Assembly (NCBI GenBank): GCA_944323205.1
Contig: CALURO010000010.1
Coordinates: 1-64,000, forward strand
DNA from: an uncultured Mucispirillum sp.
GTDB taxonomy: Bacteria; Chrysiogenota; Deferribacteres; Deferribacterales; Mucispirillaceae
Length of the DNA: 64,000 nt
Direction: 5' to 3'
Part shown: piece after piece, positions 25,398 to 33,602 of the stretch
How positions within the stretch are numbered: the stretch's first letter is position 1
How the letters are laid out: every line of letters starts with the position of its first letter
Translations under genes and position numbers: made by a program
Notes under the pieces: generated by a model
Databases searched by the model: none
Told to the model about the DNA's origin: nothing
What the model saw: only the letters and a program-made list of their open reading frames with translations

Positions 25398-26723
25398 TTA
25401 TTTTATAAATTTTTCTTTTGCATCCTGCAATATTTTTCTATGGTCAAAAGCTATCTTTTCAGGTAGATTTTCTATATGGAAATATTTTGCATCTCTTGCA
25501 TCATCTGCTGCATGAGCTTCCTTATCAGAAAAATACACATATACTGCACTAACCGTATGACCTCTTATATCTCTTTTTGGTTCAGAGTATATTCCAAGCA
25601 AATGCAAGTCTTTAATATCTGCTTTGATGCCTGTTTCTTCATACAGTTCTCTTAATGCAGCCTGTTCCATTGTTTCATACAAATCAACAAGCCCGCCAGG
25701 AATTGCCCAGCCTAACGGTTCATTTTTTCTATCTATTAATAAAACTTTATCATTATTGATTACTAAAACATCAGCAGCAAGTGTAGGGGAAATTTGAAAC
25801 CAGCCGCCGTATTTTACATTCATAATCTTAAGCAGGCAGTCACTGTATGGAGCCTGCTGGTTATGTTTTTCGTGAGTGCGGACAACAACACCTAATATCG
25901 CATCAATCTCTGGGTGTCTGTTTGCTTCTATATCCTGATACATGCTTGATTTAAAAGTAACATTTTCTTTGCATCTTGCTGTTATTTTATCATATTCTTC
26001 ATCCGCAATATCAACACCGCAGAGTTTAGCAGCATGCTGAGCTTCTTTAAAAAGTGATTTAGTCAGGCTTAATGCATCATCATATTTGCTCATTTTATAA
26101 AATGTTTTACGGAAAAGAGCAGTAAGCGGGTTTAATACAATATTCAGCATTAATTTCTGCCACTGATATTTTTTTATATTATCAGTATATTTTGCATTAA
26201 GTTCTGCATGCTGTAATATCTGCATATAAGTATCGGTATATTTTGAACTTTCTCCATTAATATGTCCAAAAATAAGCCTGCCTTCTGCCATATATTCTAA
26301 CACACCTTTTTCCTGCATAACTGCTGTCATATATATAACATTAGTAATAATTTTATCTGCAGGTATAAAGGCAGAAATAACATCAGGGTTTTCTACTCCA
26401 TTTTGGATAGATACAACAAAGCCATCATCTCTTAAATGATTTGATGCCTGCTTTGCAGCATTAACAGTATCTTTTGATTTAACACATATTAATACTGCAT
26501 CGTAAAGGCCGCTTAATTCTTTAACTGCATTAACTTTTAAATGATAAGGTGACTTATCTGTATAATTTTTAACAGTAAGCCCTTTTTCCTTTAATACATT
26601 ATACCCAGAGCGAGCCACAAACTCCACATTAGTAAAGCCATGCTCTACTAATTTTAAGCCGATATATGAGCCTACAGCTCCTGCTCCAAGTACTGCTATC
26701 CGTTTATTTAATAAGGACTTCAT
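25398..26723 (-). CDS. Fusion of ketopantoate reductase-like (PanE/ApbA) and Nudix hydrolase domains
   Basis: A 441-residue two-domain protein. Residues 1-305 are PanE/ApbA-like: NADP-binding AVLGAGAVGSYIG near 10, CVKSKDT near 80, and a C-terminal helical domain with SSMYQDIEANRHPEID, which suits ketopantoate reduction to pantoate in coenzyme A synthesis. Residues about 312-441 are a Nudix hydrolase with the signature GLVDLYETMEQAALRELYEETGI intact. The frame has no interruption between them. It overlaps clpC by 20 bases. Whether the Nudix domain acts on a CoA-pathway or NAD(P) compound is unknown. Confidence 0.85.
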   Translation of the reverse strand: MKSLLNKRIAVLGAGAVGSYIGLKLVEHGFTNVEFVARSGYNVLKEKGLTVKNYTDKSPYHLKVNAVKELSGLYDAVLICVKSKDTVNAAKQASNHLRDDGFVVSIQNGVENPDVISAFIPADKIITNVIYMTAVMQEKGVLEYMAEGRLIFGHINGESSKYTDTYMQILQHAELNAKYTDNIKKYQWQKLMLNIVLNPLTALFRKTFYKMSKYDDALSLTKSLFKEAQHAAKLCGVDIADEEYDKITARCKENVTFKSSMYQDIEANRHPEIDAILGVVVRTHEKHNQQAPYSDCLLKIMNVKYGGWFQISPTLAADVLVINNDKVLLIDRKNEPLGWAIPGGLVDLYETMEQAALRELYEETGIKADIKDLHLLGIYSEPKRDIRGHTVSAVYVYFSDKEAHAADDARDAKYFHIENLPEKIAFDHRKILQDAKEKFIK

Positions 26724-29109
26724 TATCTTTCATAACTGCCTTAAATATTTTGCGTTTAGGTGTTGTATCATTTATTAAAATATCTGCCAGTTTATCTTCA
26801 ATATGGTTTTGCAGTATCCGTTTTACAGGTCTTGCCCCATACATATATGGATAATCATTTGTTAAAAGATATTCTTTCACATCATCAGGGATACTGATTT
26901 TTTTACCGCTTGAAGCAAGTCGTTTATTAATTTCTGCAAGCTGAATATCAAATATAACTTTTAATTCTTCAAGCCCTAACGGTTTAAAGTAAATAATATT
27001 ATCAAGCCTGTTTAAAAACTCTGGAGCAAATCTCATTTTCAGCTCTTTTTCTGCTGCTGATTTAAAGCGGCTGTGGTCTAATGTATTTGTATTTTTCATG
27101 CCGCCAAAGCCTAATGATTTATCTCCCGTGCCTTCTTTTGTACCTATATTAGATGTAAGGATAATAATAGTATTTTTAAAGTTTACTTTATGACCAAGGC
27201 TGTCTGTAACAAAACCTTCATCTAGTATCTGCAGTAAAATATTCATAACATCTGGATGTGCTTTTTCCACCTCATCAAAAAGGACAACACAATATGGGCG
27301 TCTTCTTACCTGTTCAGTTAATTTGCCGCCCTCTTCATAGCCAACATATCCGGGAGGTGCACCAACAAGCCTTGACACATTAAATTTTTCCATATATTCG
27401 CTCATATCTATTCTAATAAGAGCATCCCTTGAGCCAAAAACAATTTCAGCAAGCCTTTTTGCCACCTCTGTTTTACCAACACCAGTAGGACCTAAGAATA
27501 TAAAAGAGCCAAGTGGTCTGTCAGGGTTTGCAATACCAGCAAAGCTGCGTTTGATAGATTTTGCAACGCTGTCTACTGCTTCGTCCTGTCCGATTACATA
27601 TTTTTTAATATCTGCTGCAACATGAGCAACTCTTGTTTTATCATCAGACTGTAATTTTTTAGCAGGTATTCCTGTCATAATAGAAACAACTTCTGCCACA
27701 TCATCACTTGTAAGACTTTGGTAGCTTTCATTAATATCTTTATTCCAGCTGGTTATTTTAGCTTTATATAAAGCGTCCAGTTTATTAATTTCTTTTGTAA
27801 ACTGCTCTATTTTATCATATTCGTTATAAGGAATATATTTTTCTCTTTCTGCACTGGCATAATTAATTTTATGTTTTAACCTTTCCAGATTTTTAGGCAG
27901 CATATTTTTATTAATTTTTCTTTTTGAGCAAGCCTCATCAATAACATCAATACTTTTATCAGGCTGAAATTTATCAGTAATATATCTGTCAGTTAATGAA
28001 ACAACTTCTTCTGCCACCTCATCAGGTATTAATACTTTATGGTATTCTTCATAATATTTTTTAATACCTTTAATAATAGCAACAGTCTGCTTATCAGTAG
28101 GCGGCTGCACAACAATAGTCTGGAATCTGCGGACTAATGCACCATCTTTTTCAAAATGTTTTCTGTATTCTGATAGTGTTGTAGCACCAATGCACTGAAC
28201 ACCGCCTCTTGCAAGTGCAGGTTTTAACATACTTGCAGCATCAATAGAGCCTTCTGCTGCTCCTGCCCCTACAAGTGTATGTATTTCATCAATAAAAAGT
28301 ACAATATTTTTTGCAGTTTCTATTTCCTTTAAGAGTTTTTTCATACGCTCTTCAAACTGACCGCGGTATTTAGTGCCTGCAACTAATGCTCCCATTTCTA
28401 ATGATACAATTCGTTTATCTCTTAAAAATGCAGGTATATCTTCATCAAGCATTCTTATTGCAAGGCCTTCAACAATAGCAGTTTTGCCAATACCCGCTTC
28501 CCCTATAAGCACAGCATTATTTTTCTGCCTTCTGCCTAATATTTGTAAAAGGCGTATAATTTCCTCATGCCTTCCAACAACCGGATCTAGTTTACCCTCA
28601 CGAGCAAGTGCTGTCAAATCTCTGCCAAATTCATCTAAAACTGGTGTTTCGCTGTTTTCTTTATCAGATGTGCCTTTTTTATAATATGTTTTAATATCAC
28701 GCCTTAGAGATTCCACATCAAAGCCTATTCTGCTTAATATGGCACCTGCTTTACCTTCTGGTTCACGAACAAGACCTAAAAGCAAATGTTCTGTATCTAC
28801 AATCTCTTTACCAAACGCTTTTGCTTCTTCTGCTGCATATTCTAAAACTTTTGTAACCTGCGGGCTGTAATTTAAATTACCTTTAAGTGCAAAGATATCG
28901 CTCATATCTGAGCTGCGGCGTATTTTCATTACAATTGATGAAATATTAATATTGCGTTTCATAAAAATAGTAGCAGCAATACCTGTTTTTTCTATAAAAA
29001 GCCCTAATAATATATGCTCTGTATCAATAACAGGCTGTGCCAGTTTATCTGCTTCTTCTTTTGCATGAGCAAGCACCTGCATAGCTCTGTTGCTTAAATT
29101 GTCAAACAT
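26704..29109 (-). CDS. clpC: ATP-dependent Clp protease ATP-binding subunit, ClpC type
   Basis: An AAA+ unfoldase that feeds ClpP or acts as a chaperone. The 801-residue protein has a double Clp N-domain (residues 1-145, FDNLSNRAMQVLAHAKEEAD), first AAA module with Walker A GEAGIGKTAIVEGLA near 205, a coiled/UVR-like middle segment (about 410-470) and second AAA module with GPTGVGKTEVAKRLA near 540. The middle domain makes ClpC more likely than ClpA. GGAGA precedes the ATG. clpP is not in this window. Downstream it overlaps the PanE-Nudix gene. Confidence 0.9.
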   Translation of the reverse strand: MFDNLSNRAMQVLAHAKEEADKLAQPVIDTEHILLGLFIEKTGIAATIFMKRNINISSIVMKIRRSSDMSDIFALKGNLNYSPQVTKVLEYAAEEAKAFGKEIVDTEHLLLGLVREPEGKAGAILSRIGFDVESLRRDIKTYYKKGTSDKENSETPVLDEFGRDLTALAREGKLDPVVGRHEEIIRLLQILGRRQKNNAVLIGEAGIGKTAIVEGLAIRMLDEDIPAFLRDKRIVSLEMGALVAGTKYRGQFEERMKKLLKEIETAKNIVLFIDEIHTLVGAGAAEGSIDAASMLKPALARGGVQCIGATTLSEYRKHFEKDGALVRRFQTIVVQPPTDKQTVAIIKGIKKYYEEYHKVLIPDEVAEEVVSLTDRYITDKFQPDKSIDVIDEACSKRKINKNMLPKNLERLKHKINYASAEREKYIPYNEYDKIEQFTKEINKLDALYKAKITSWNKDINESYQSLTSDDVAEVVSIMTGIPAKKLQSDDKTRVAHVAADIKKYVIGQDEAVDSVAKSIKRSFAGIANPDRPLGSFIFLGPTGVGKTEVAKRLAEIVFGSRDALIRIDMSEYMEKFNVSRLVGAPPGYVGYEEGGKLTEQVRRRPYCVVLFDEVEKAHPDVMNILLQILDEGFVTDSLGHKVNFKNTIIILTSNIGTKEGTGDKSLGFGGMKNTNTLDHSRFKSAAEKELKMRFAPEFLNRLDNIIYFKPLGLEELKVIFDIQLAEINKRLASSGKKISIPDDVKEYLLTNDYPYMYGARPVKRILQNHIEDKLADILINDTTPKRKIFKAVMKDNEVLIK

Positions 29110-29274
29110 TTAATTCTCCACAATTAAAAGATAAAATTATTTATATCTGAATATTATATTAAATATTTTATTTTTATCAAGTAATAAAATTACACTTGTA
29201 TATAATATGATAAATATTAAACAGTTTCATTTTATTAAAATTTTTAATTACTGCACATTTTGTACAAAAATATC

Positions 29275-29303
29275 TTGCTTATTATTAGATAATTAACTAT
29301 CCT
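29275..29303 (+). promoter_or_regulatory. Candidate promoter of the ACT-domain gene
   Basis: TTGCTT (29275-29280), a 17-base spacer and TATCCT (29298-29303), 26 bases before the ATG. The -10 is weak. The rest of the 207-base intergenic region between clpC and this gene is AT-rich with nothing else recognised. Confidence 0.4.
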
Positions 29304-29328
29304 ATAAATATATTATATGAGGTCTTAT

Positions 29329-29856
29329 ATGAATAAACAATATTATTATGCATTAAGTTTTGTAAATACAGATTCAAAAGGTATTGTGGCAGCAACTACA
29401 AAAGTTCTTTTTGATAACGGGTTTAACTTAGCCGATTCCAGCTCCACATTATTACAGGGTATATTTTCTATGATATTCATAGTTACAAATGATAAAGACT
29501 ATCAAGAGCAGGAAATAAAAGATATGTTTAAAAATGTCCGCTCACATATGGAAGTCTTTAAGTTTGACAAAAAGCCTGAAATAAAAGACGGTATTCACTA
29601 TTCTATATCCGTATATGGTGCTGATAAAGCAGGGATAGTGCATTCAATTACGGAAGAGATAACAAAAAATAACTTAAATATTATAGATTTACAGACAAAA
29701 ATCACAGGTGGCAGTCCGAAAGTATATATTATGATGCTGGAAGTTGTATCAAGTAATAAAAATAATGAAAACATCTGGCAGGAAGCCTTAAAGAAAACTG
29801 CAAAAGAAATTAACACTCAAATAAATATTAAAAAAATAGAGTTTTATGAGCTTTAA
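29329..29856 (+). CDS. Double ACT-domain protein, GcvR-like
   Basis: A 175-residue cytoplasmic protein with two ACT domains (residues about 5-80, YYYALSFVNTDSKGIVAATT, and 90-170, HYSISVYGADKAGIVHSITE), the arrangement of GcvR and related amino-acid-sensing regulators. GcvR represses the glycine cleavage operon in enterobacteria with GcvA; neither gcvA nor gcv genes are here, so only the family can be named. ATG 29329 follows GAGG by six bases. It is the first gene of a three-gene operon with def and a dehydrogenase, 2-base gap. Confidence 0.8.
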   Translation: MNKQYYYALSFVNTDSKGIVAATTKVLFDNGFNLADSSSTLLQGIFSMIFIVTNDKDYQEQEIKDMFKNVRSHMEVFKFDKKPEIKDGIHYSISVYGADKAGIVHSITEEITKNNLNIIDLQTKITGGSPKVYIMMLEVVSSNKNNENIWQEALKKTAKEINTQINIKKIEFYEL

Positions 29857-29858
29857 TT

Positions 29859-30371
29859 ATGGCAGTAAGAGAAGTATTAAAATATCCAAACGATATATTA
29901 AAGCAGGACTCTGCTGATGTTACAGAATTAACTGACGATATTAAAAAAATTATACAGGATTTAAAAGATACAATGCTTGATGCTGGTCATTCTACAGGGA
30001 TAGCAGCACCACAGATAGGTGAGCTTAAAAGAATAATTACAATAGATGCATCACTTAATAAAAAATGCAAAGAAAACCATGGTTTTATGGTAATGATTAA
30101 TCCTGAGATTATTGAGCACAGTGGCACAATTACTTCAAGGGAAGGCTGCATGAGTGTGCCAGACTTTACTGGCAATGTTACACGGGCAGAAAGAATAGTT
30201 GTAAGTTATCTTGATGAAAATATGCAGCCAAATGTGCTTGAAACAAGCGGATTTGAGGCTGTTCTTATTCAGCATGAAACAGACCATCTTAATGGTATGC
30301 TTTTTATAGACAGAGTTATTTCAAAACGGACAGATTTATTTAGAAGAAAAAAATACCAGGGGGCAGTATGA
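29859..30371 (+). CDS. def: Peptide deformylase
   Basis: Removes the formyl group from the N-terminal methionine of new proteins; a cytoplasmic metalloenzyme. The 170-residue protein has all three signature motifs: GIAAPQIG (residues about 45-52), EGCMSVPDF (about 88-96, with the metal Cys) and QHETDHLNG (about 130-138, H-E-x-x-H metal site). It overlaps the next gene by 4 bases (ATGA), implying coupled translation. Confidence 0.96.
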   Translation: MAVREVLKYPNDILKQDSADVTELTDDIKKIIQDLKDTMLDAGHSTGIAAPQIGELKRIITIDASLNKKCKENHGFMVMINPEIIEHSGTITSREGCMSVPDFTGNVTRAERIVVSYLDENMQPNVLETSGFEAVLIQHETDHLNGMLFIDRVISKRTDLFRRKKYQGAV

Positions 30372-31336
30372 AAGTTGTTATCACTTCCAAATTACCAAAT
30401 ATTATTAATAATTATTTAGATGATATACGCATTGATGCAAATACTATAGACGAACCGCTTCCGCCTATAAGGCTTAGACAGATGATGAGCGATACATATG
30501 CTTTAATATGCACTTCAAGTGACATAATAGACAGACCATTAATGGAAGCCGCCCCAAAACTAAAAGTTATAGCGAACTACGATGCAGGAAGTGATAATAT
30601 TGATGTAGATTATGCCACCCACAGAGGAATAACTGTCTGTACCACAAAGCACATATTAACTCAAAGCACAGCAGAGCTTGGGTTTGCATTAATGATGAGT
30701 GCAGCACGCCATATAACAGAAGCAGACAGGTATGCAAGAAACGGCAGATTTTCAGGCAACACTAACCACAGCTTAATGACTGGGCTTGATTTTTATAAAA
30801 AAACACTGGGTATATTTGGCATGGGGAATATTGGTCAGGCAGTTGCAAAAATAGCCACTGGTTTTTCTATGGATATAATATACCACAACAGGCACAGAGA
30901 TAAGCAGGCGGAATTAATTTTTGGAGCAACTTATGCTACATTTGATGAGCTTTTAGAGTGGTCTGATTTCTTAATTATTACTGCCCCATTAACTATTGAA
31001 ACAAGACATATTTTTTCACTAAAAGAGTTTAAAAAAATGAAAAAAACTGCTGTTTTAGTTAATATTGGCAGAGGTCCTATTATTAGAGAGAGCGATTTAG
31101 CTGCCGCCCTTTCTGAAAAAATCATATATGCAGCAGGACTAGATGTATATGAGTTTGAGCCGGAAATAAATGAAGATTTAAAAAAACTTGATAATGTGGT
31201 ACTTTCACCCCATTTAGGAAGCTCTACTCAGGCTACAAAGGAAAATATGGCTGTAAGTTGTGCAGAGTCAGTTGTAAGTGTACTAAAAGGCGGTATAACA
31301 CCAGATACTGCAGTAAATAAACCTGTAATTATATAG
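30368..31336 (+). CDS. D-isomer-specific 2-hydroxyacid dehydrogenase
   Basis: A 322-residue NAD(P)-dependent dehydrogenase that interconverts a 2-hydroxyacid and a 2-oxoacid. The Rossmann motif is GIFGMGNIGQAVAKIA (residues about 145-160); the catalytic triad is visible as Arg in NIGRGPI (about 238), Glu in DVYEFEPEI (about 267) and His in SPHLGSSTQAT (about 286). GxGxxG is followed by YHNRHR, with Arg positions that could favour NADPH as in glyoxylate reductases. The substrate is not determined. It is the last gene of the operon and ends convergently, overlapping the MFS gene by 8 bases. Confidence 0.88.
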   Translation: MKVVITSKLPNIINNYLDDIRIDANTIDEPLPPIRLRQMMSDTYALICTSSDIIDRPLMEAAPKLKVIANYDAGSDNIDVDYATHRGITVCTTKHILTQSTAELGFALMMSAARHITEADRYARNGRFSGNTNHSLMTGLDFYKKTLGIFGMGNIGQAVAKIATGFSMDIIYHNRHRDKQAELIFGATYATFDELLEWSDFLIITAPLTIETRHIFSLKEFKKMKKTAVLVNIGRGPIIRESDLAAALSEKIIYAAGLDVYEFEPEINEDLKKLDNVVLSPHLGSSTQATKENMAVSCAESVVSVLKGGITPDTAVNKPVII

Positions 31337-32480
31337 ATTTATATTTTTTTAAATTATGGTTTAAATACTCTGAAGATATAAATATAATAACAGCACCAAA
31401 TAATATATAATATGGCAGCAGATTAAAAGAAAACTTATCTGCAAACATACCAAATATCAGTGGAGCTAATGCCCCGCCTGTATAAGATACTGACATCTGC
31501 AGTCCCATAACAGTAAGAGAGGCTTTTTCACCAAACCGTCTTGGTGTTTCATGAAGCATAGCTGGATAAACTGGCGATGAGCCTATACCTATTATAAAAG
31601 CACCTGCAACAGATAAATATATATCTCCAAATATCATAAGAAGACAGCCTGCAATAATTGCAGTTTCTCCAAATCTTATTATTTTATAATTTTCAATATT
31701 ATTTGAAAAAAGCCCTGTTATTATTCTGCCAGCAGTTATTGAGCCGTAAAATAATGCGGTAATTAATGCTGCATAATATTTTGAAATACCTAAGCCATAA
31801 ACAAAATAACTGCTTATCCAAAGCCCTGTTGTTAGCTCTATATAGCTGAAAAATGAAAATGTAATTAATGCAGATTTAACAAGTGGTATTTTTAATGCTT
31901 CTTTATTTGATATATATAATTTTTCTTCACTGCTGCCCTTATCTGACCATAATTTTCTTGATAAAAATACTATAAATGCTGTCAAAAAAAGTATGCCGGC
32001 AGTAAAAATATATCCTGCTCTCCAGCCTGTATCTGATTTAATAAAAAAACTCATTGTAAACGGACCTAAAAAGGCACCTATACCCCAAAAAGCATGAAGA
32101 AAATTCATAATATTTGATTTAAAGTTATTAGCAACATATCCATTAAGTGCAGCATCTACACTTCCTGCACCTAATCCTAACGGAACAGCGGCTGCAAAAA
32201 GAAATAATACATTATAAGAAAATGCAAATATTATTAAAGCAGTAGATGTTAAAAGTATGCTGAAAAAAGTAATCATTTGAGTAGAATACTTATAAACAAG
32301 TTTAGAACTGAAAAGGCTTGAAATTACTGTGCCAGCCTGCACTATTAAAGTAATAATTCCTGCACTGTATACTGGAGCATTAATATCTTTTTGTATTACA
32401 GGCCATATACTTCCTAATATAGTATCTGGAAGCCCAAGACCAATAAACGATAAAAAAATTACAGAAAGAAGAACAGCCAT
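31329..32480 (-). CDS. Major facilitator superfamily transporter
   Basis: A 383-residue inner-membrane protein with 12 predicted helices in two halves. The first loop between helices 2 and 3 (SSKLVYKYSTQM) and the matching second-half loop (SNNIENYKIIRFGE) follow the MFS pattern. The first helix contains GLGLPDTILGSIWP, as in the FucP/sugar-type and related MFS subgroup. The substrate is unknown. The start has AAGGGAT upstream. Its 3' end overlaps the dehydrogenase gene on the other strand. Confidence 0.85.
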   Translation of the reverse strand: MAVLLSVIFLSFIGLGLPDTILGSIWPVIQKDINAPVYSAGIITLIVQAGTVISSLFSSKLVYKYSTQMITFFSILLTSTALIIFAFSYNVLFLFAAAVPLGLGAGSVDAALNGYVANNFKSNIMNFLHAFWGIGAFLGPFTMSFFIKSDTGWRAGYIFTAGILFLTAFIVFLSRKLWSDKGSSEEKLYISNKEALKIPLVKSALITFSFFSYIELTTGLWISSYFVYGLGISKYYAALITALFYGSITAGRIITGLFSNNIENYKIIRFGETAIIAGCLLMIFGDIYLSVAGAFIIGIGSSPVYPAMLHETPRRFGEKASLTVMGLQMSVSYTGGALAPLIFGMFADKFSFNLLPYYILFGAVIIFISSEYLNHNLKKYKSI

Positions 32481-32500
32481 ATATCCCTTTTTAAAAATTT

Positions 32501-32523
32501 ACTGCCCTTTTAAAAAAGGCAGT
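32501..32523 (-). terminator. Hairpin downstream of the kdsA-linked small membrane protein gene
   Basis: ACTGCC (32501-32506) pairs with GGCAGT (32518-32523), extended by A/T pairs across CTTTT / AAAAG. On the minus strand a T-rich stretch follows. It would end the leftward operon before the MFS gene. Confidence 0.5.
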
Positions 32524-32538
32524 AATTTTTATATACAA

Positions 32539-32793
32539 CTAAAATATTTTTTCTGGAACAATTGAGCGGGAATGAGCAGAACGGGCTTTAATATCCACTT
32601 CTTCTTTAGATATTATCTGCTCAGACTGAATTGAACCGTCTTCATTATATACTGTAAATTTAAACTTATTAACCTTTGAGTCAGCTATAGAAAAAGCAAG
32701 CATTAATAATACTGTTACTGCAAAAGCAATATACCAGTATTTCATATACTCTCCGCCAAAATATTTAGAAAATTTTTTAAATCTTTCTCCCAT
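32539..32793 (-). CDS. Small single-pass membrane protein
   Basis: An 84-residue protein of no recognised family: a basic N-terminus, one transmembrane helix (YWYIAFAVTVLLMLAFSIAD, residues about 19-38) and a hydrophilic C-terminal domain (FTVYNEDGSIQSEQIISKEE). Two starts have good ribosome sites: 32793 (GGAGA) and 32745 (GGCGGAG); the first is chosen as it directly follows kdsA, but the 68-residue form is equally possible. Downstream of kdsA it could be an envelope protein; this is inference. Confidence 0.55.
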   Translation of the reverse strand: MGERFKKFSKYFGGEYMKYWYIAFAVTVLLMLAFSIADSKVNKFKFTVYNEDGSIQSEQIISKEEVDIKARSAHSRSIVPEKIF

Positions 32794-32805
32794 TATAGTC
32801 TCCAA

Positions 32806-33594
32806 TTAAATGCTATGTTTTTTAATATTTTCAAGCAGTTTTGGATAATCATCAAGACTAACCATATTAGCGCCATCAGATAATGCTTTTGCAGGCTCTG
32901 GGTGAGTTTCAGCAAAAAAACCTCTTATACCACACGCACTTGCAGCTGCTGCAAGATATGGAGCATATTCAGGGTTTCCGCCGCTTTTACCATCTAATGC
33001 ACCCGGTTTCTGTGTAGAATGAGTTAAATCCATAATAACTGGCACATTAAACTGCTGCATATCTATAAGGTTGCGGAAATCTACCACCAGATTTCCATAG
33101 CCAAACATTGTACCCCTTTCTGTAAGCATTACCTGTCTGTTGCCTGCTGTATATACTTTTTCAAGTGGATATTTCATATCAAGCCCGCTTAAAAACTGAG
33201 CTTTTTTAATATTAACTATTTTTTTAGTTGCAGCAGCTGCTGCTAACAAATCTGTCTGCCTGCATAAAAACGCTGGTATTTGTATAATATCACATACGCT
33301 GCCAGCTGGCTCTGCCTGATAACTTTCATGAATATCAGTAACTATTGGCACATTATATTTATTTTTAACTGCATTCAATATTTCTAAACCTTTTTCAAGT
33401 CCATTACCACGAAAGCTGGAAGCTGATGTTCTGTTTGCTTTATCAAAAGATGCTTTAAAAATATATATAAAGCCATATTTTTCTGATGCTTCTTTTGCAC
33501 GCTCTGCAATTTCAAAGCATATATCTTTGCTTTCTATAACACATGGACCTGCCATAATAAATATGTTATTTTTTAATGTTTCATATAATGTCAT
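32806..33594 (-). CDS. kdsA: 3-deoxy-8-phosphooctulonate (Kdo-8-P) synthase
   Basis: Condenses phosphoenolpyruvate with arabinose-5-phosphate to give Kdo-8-phosphate for lipopolysaccharide, so the cell has an outer membrane. The 262-residue protein shows IMAGPCVIES near the start, FKASFDKANRTS near 50, FLCRQTDLL near 110 and MDLTHSTQKPG near 195, all typical. Ile-Met-Ala-Gly-Pro-Cys places Cys at the position found in metal-dependent forms. AGGAC precedes the ATG. It lies 8 bases after the exported 682-aa protein. Confidence 0.95.
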   Translation of the reverse strand: MTLYETLKNNIFIMAGPCVIESKDICFEIAERAKEASEKYGFIYIFKASFDKANRTSASSFRGNGLEKGLEILNAVKNKYNVPIVTDIHESYQAEPAGSVCDIIQIPAFLCRQTDLLAAAAATKKIVNIKKAQFLSGLDMKYPLEKVYTAGNRQVMLTERGTMFGYGNLVVDFRNLIDMQQFNVPVIMDLTHSTQKPGALDGKSGGNPEYAPYLAAAASACGIRGFFAETHPEPAKALSDGANMVSLDDYPKLLENIKKHSI

Positions 33595-33602
33595 AAATTG
33601 TC

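Noticed and set aside
29110..29316. Possible glycine riboswitch before the ACT-domain gene
   Set aside because: The leader after the candidate promoter is too short (about 20-26 bases) and no conserved riboswitch core is visible.
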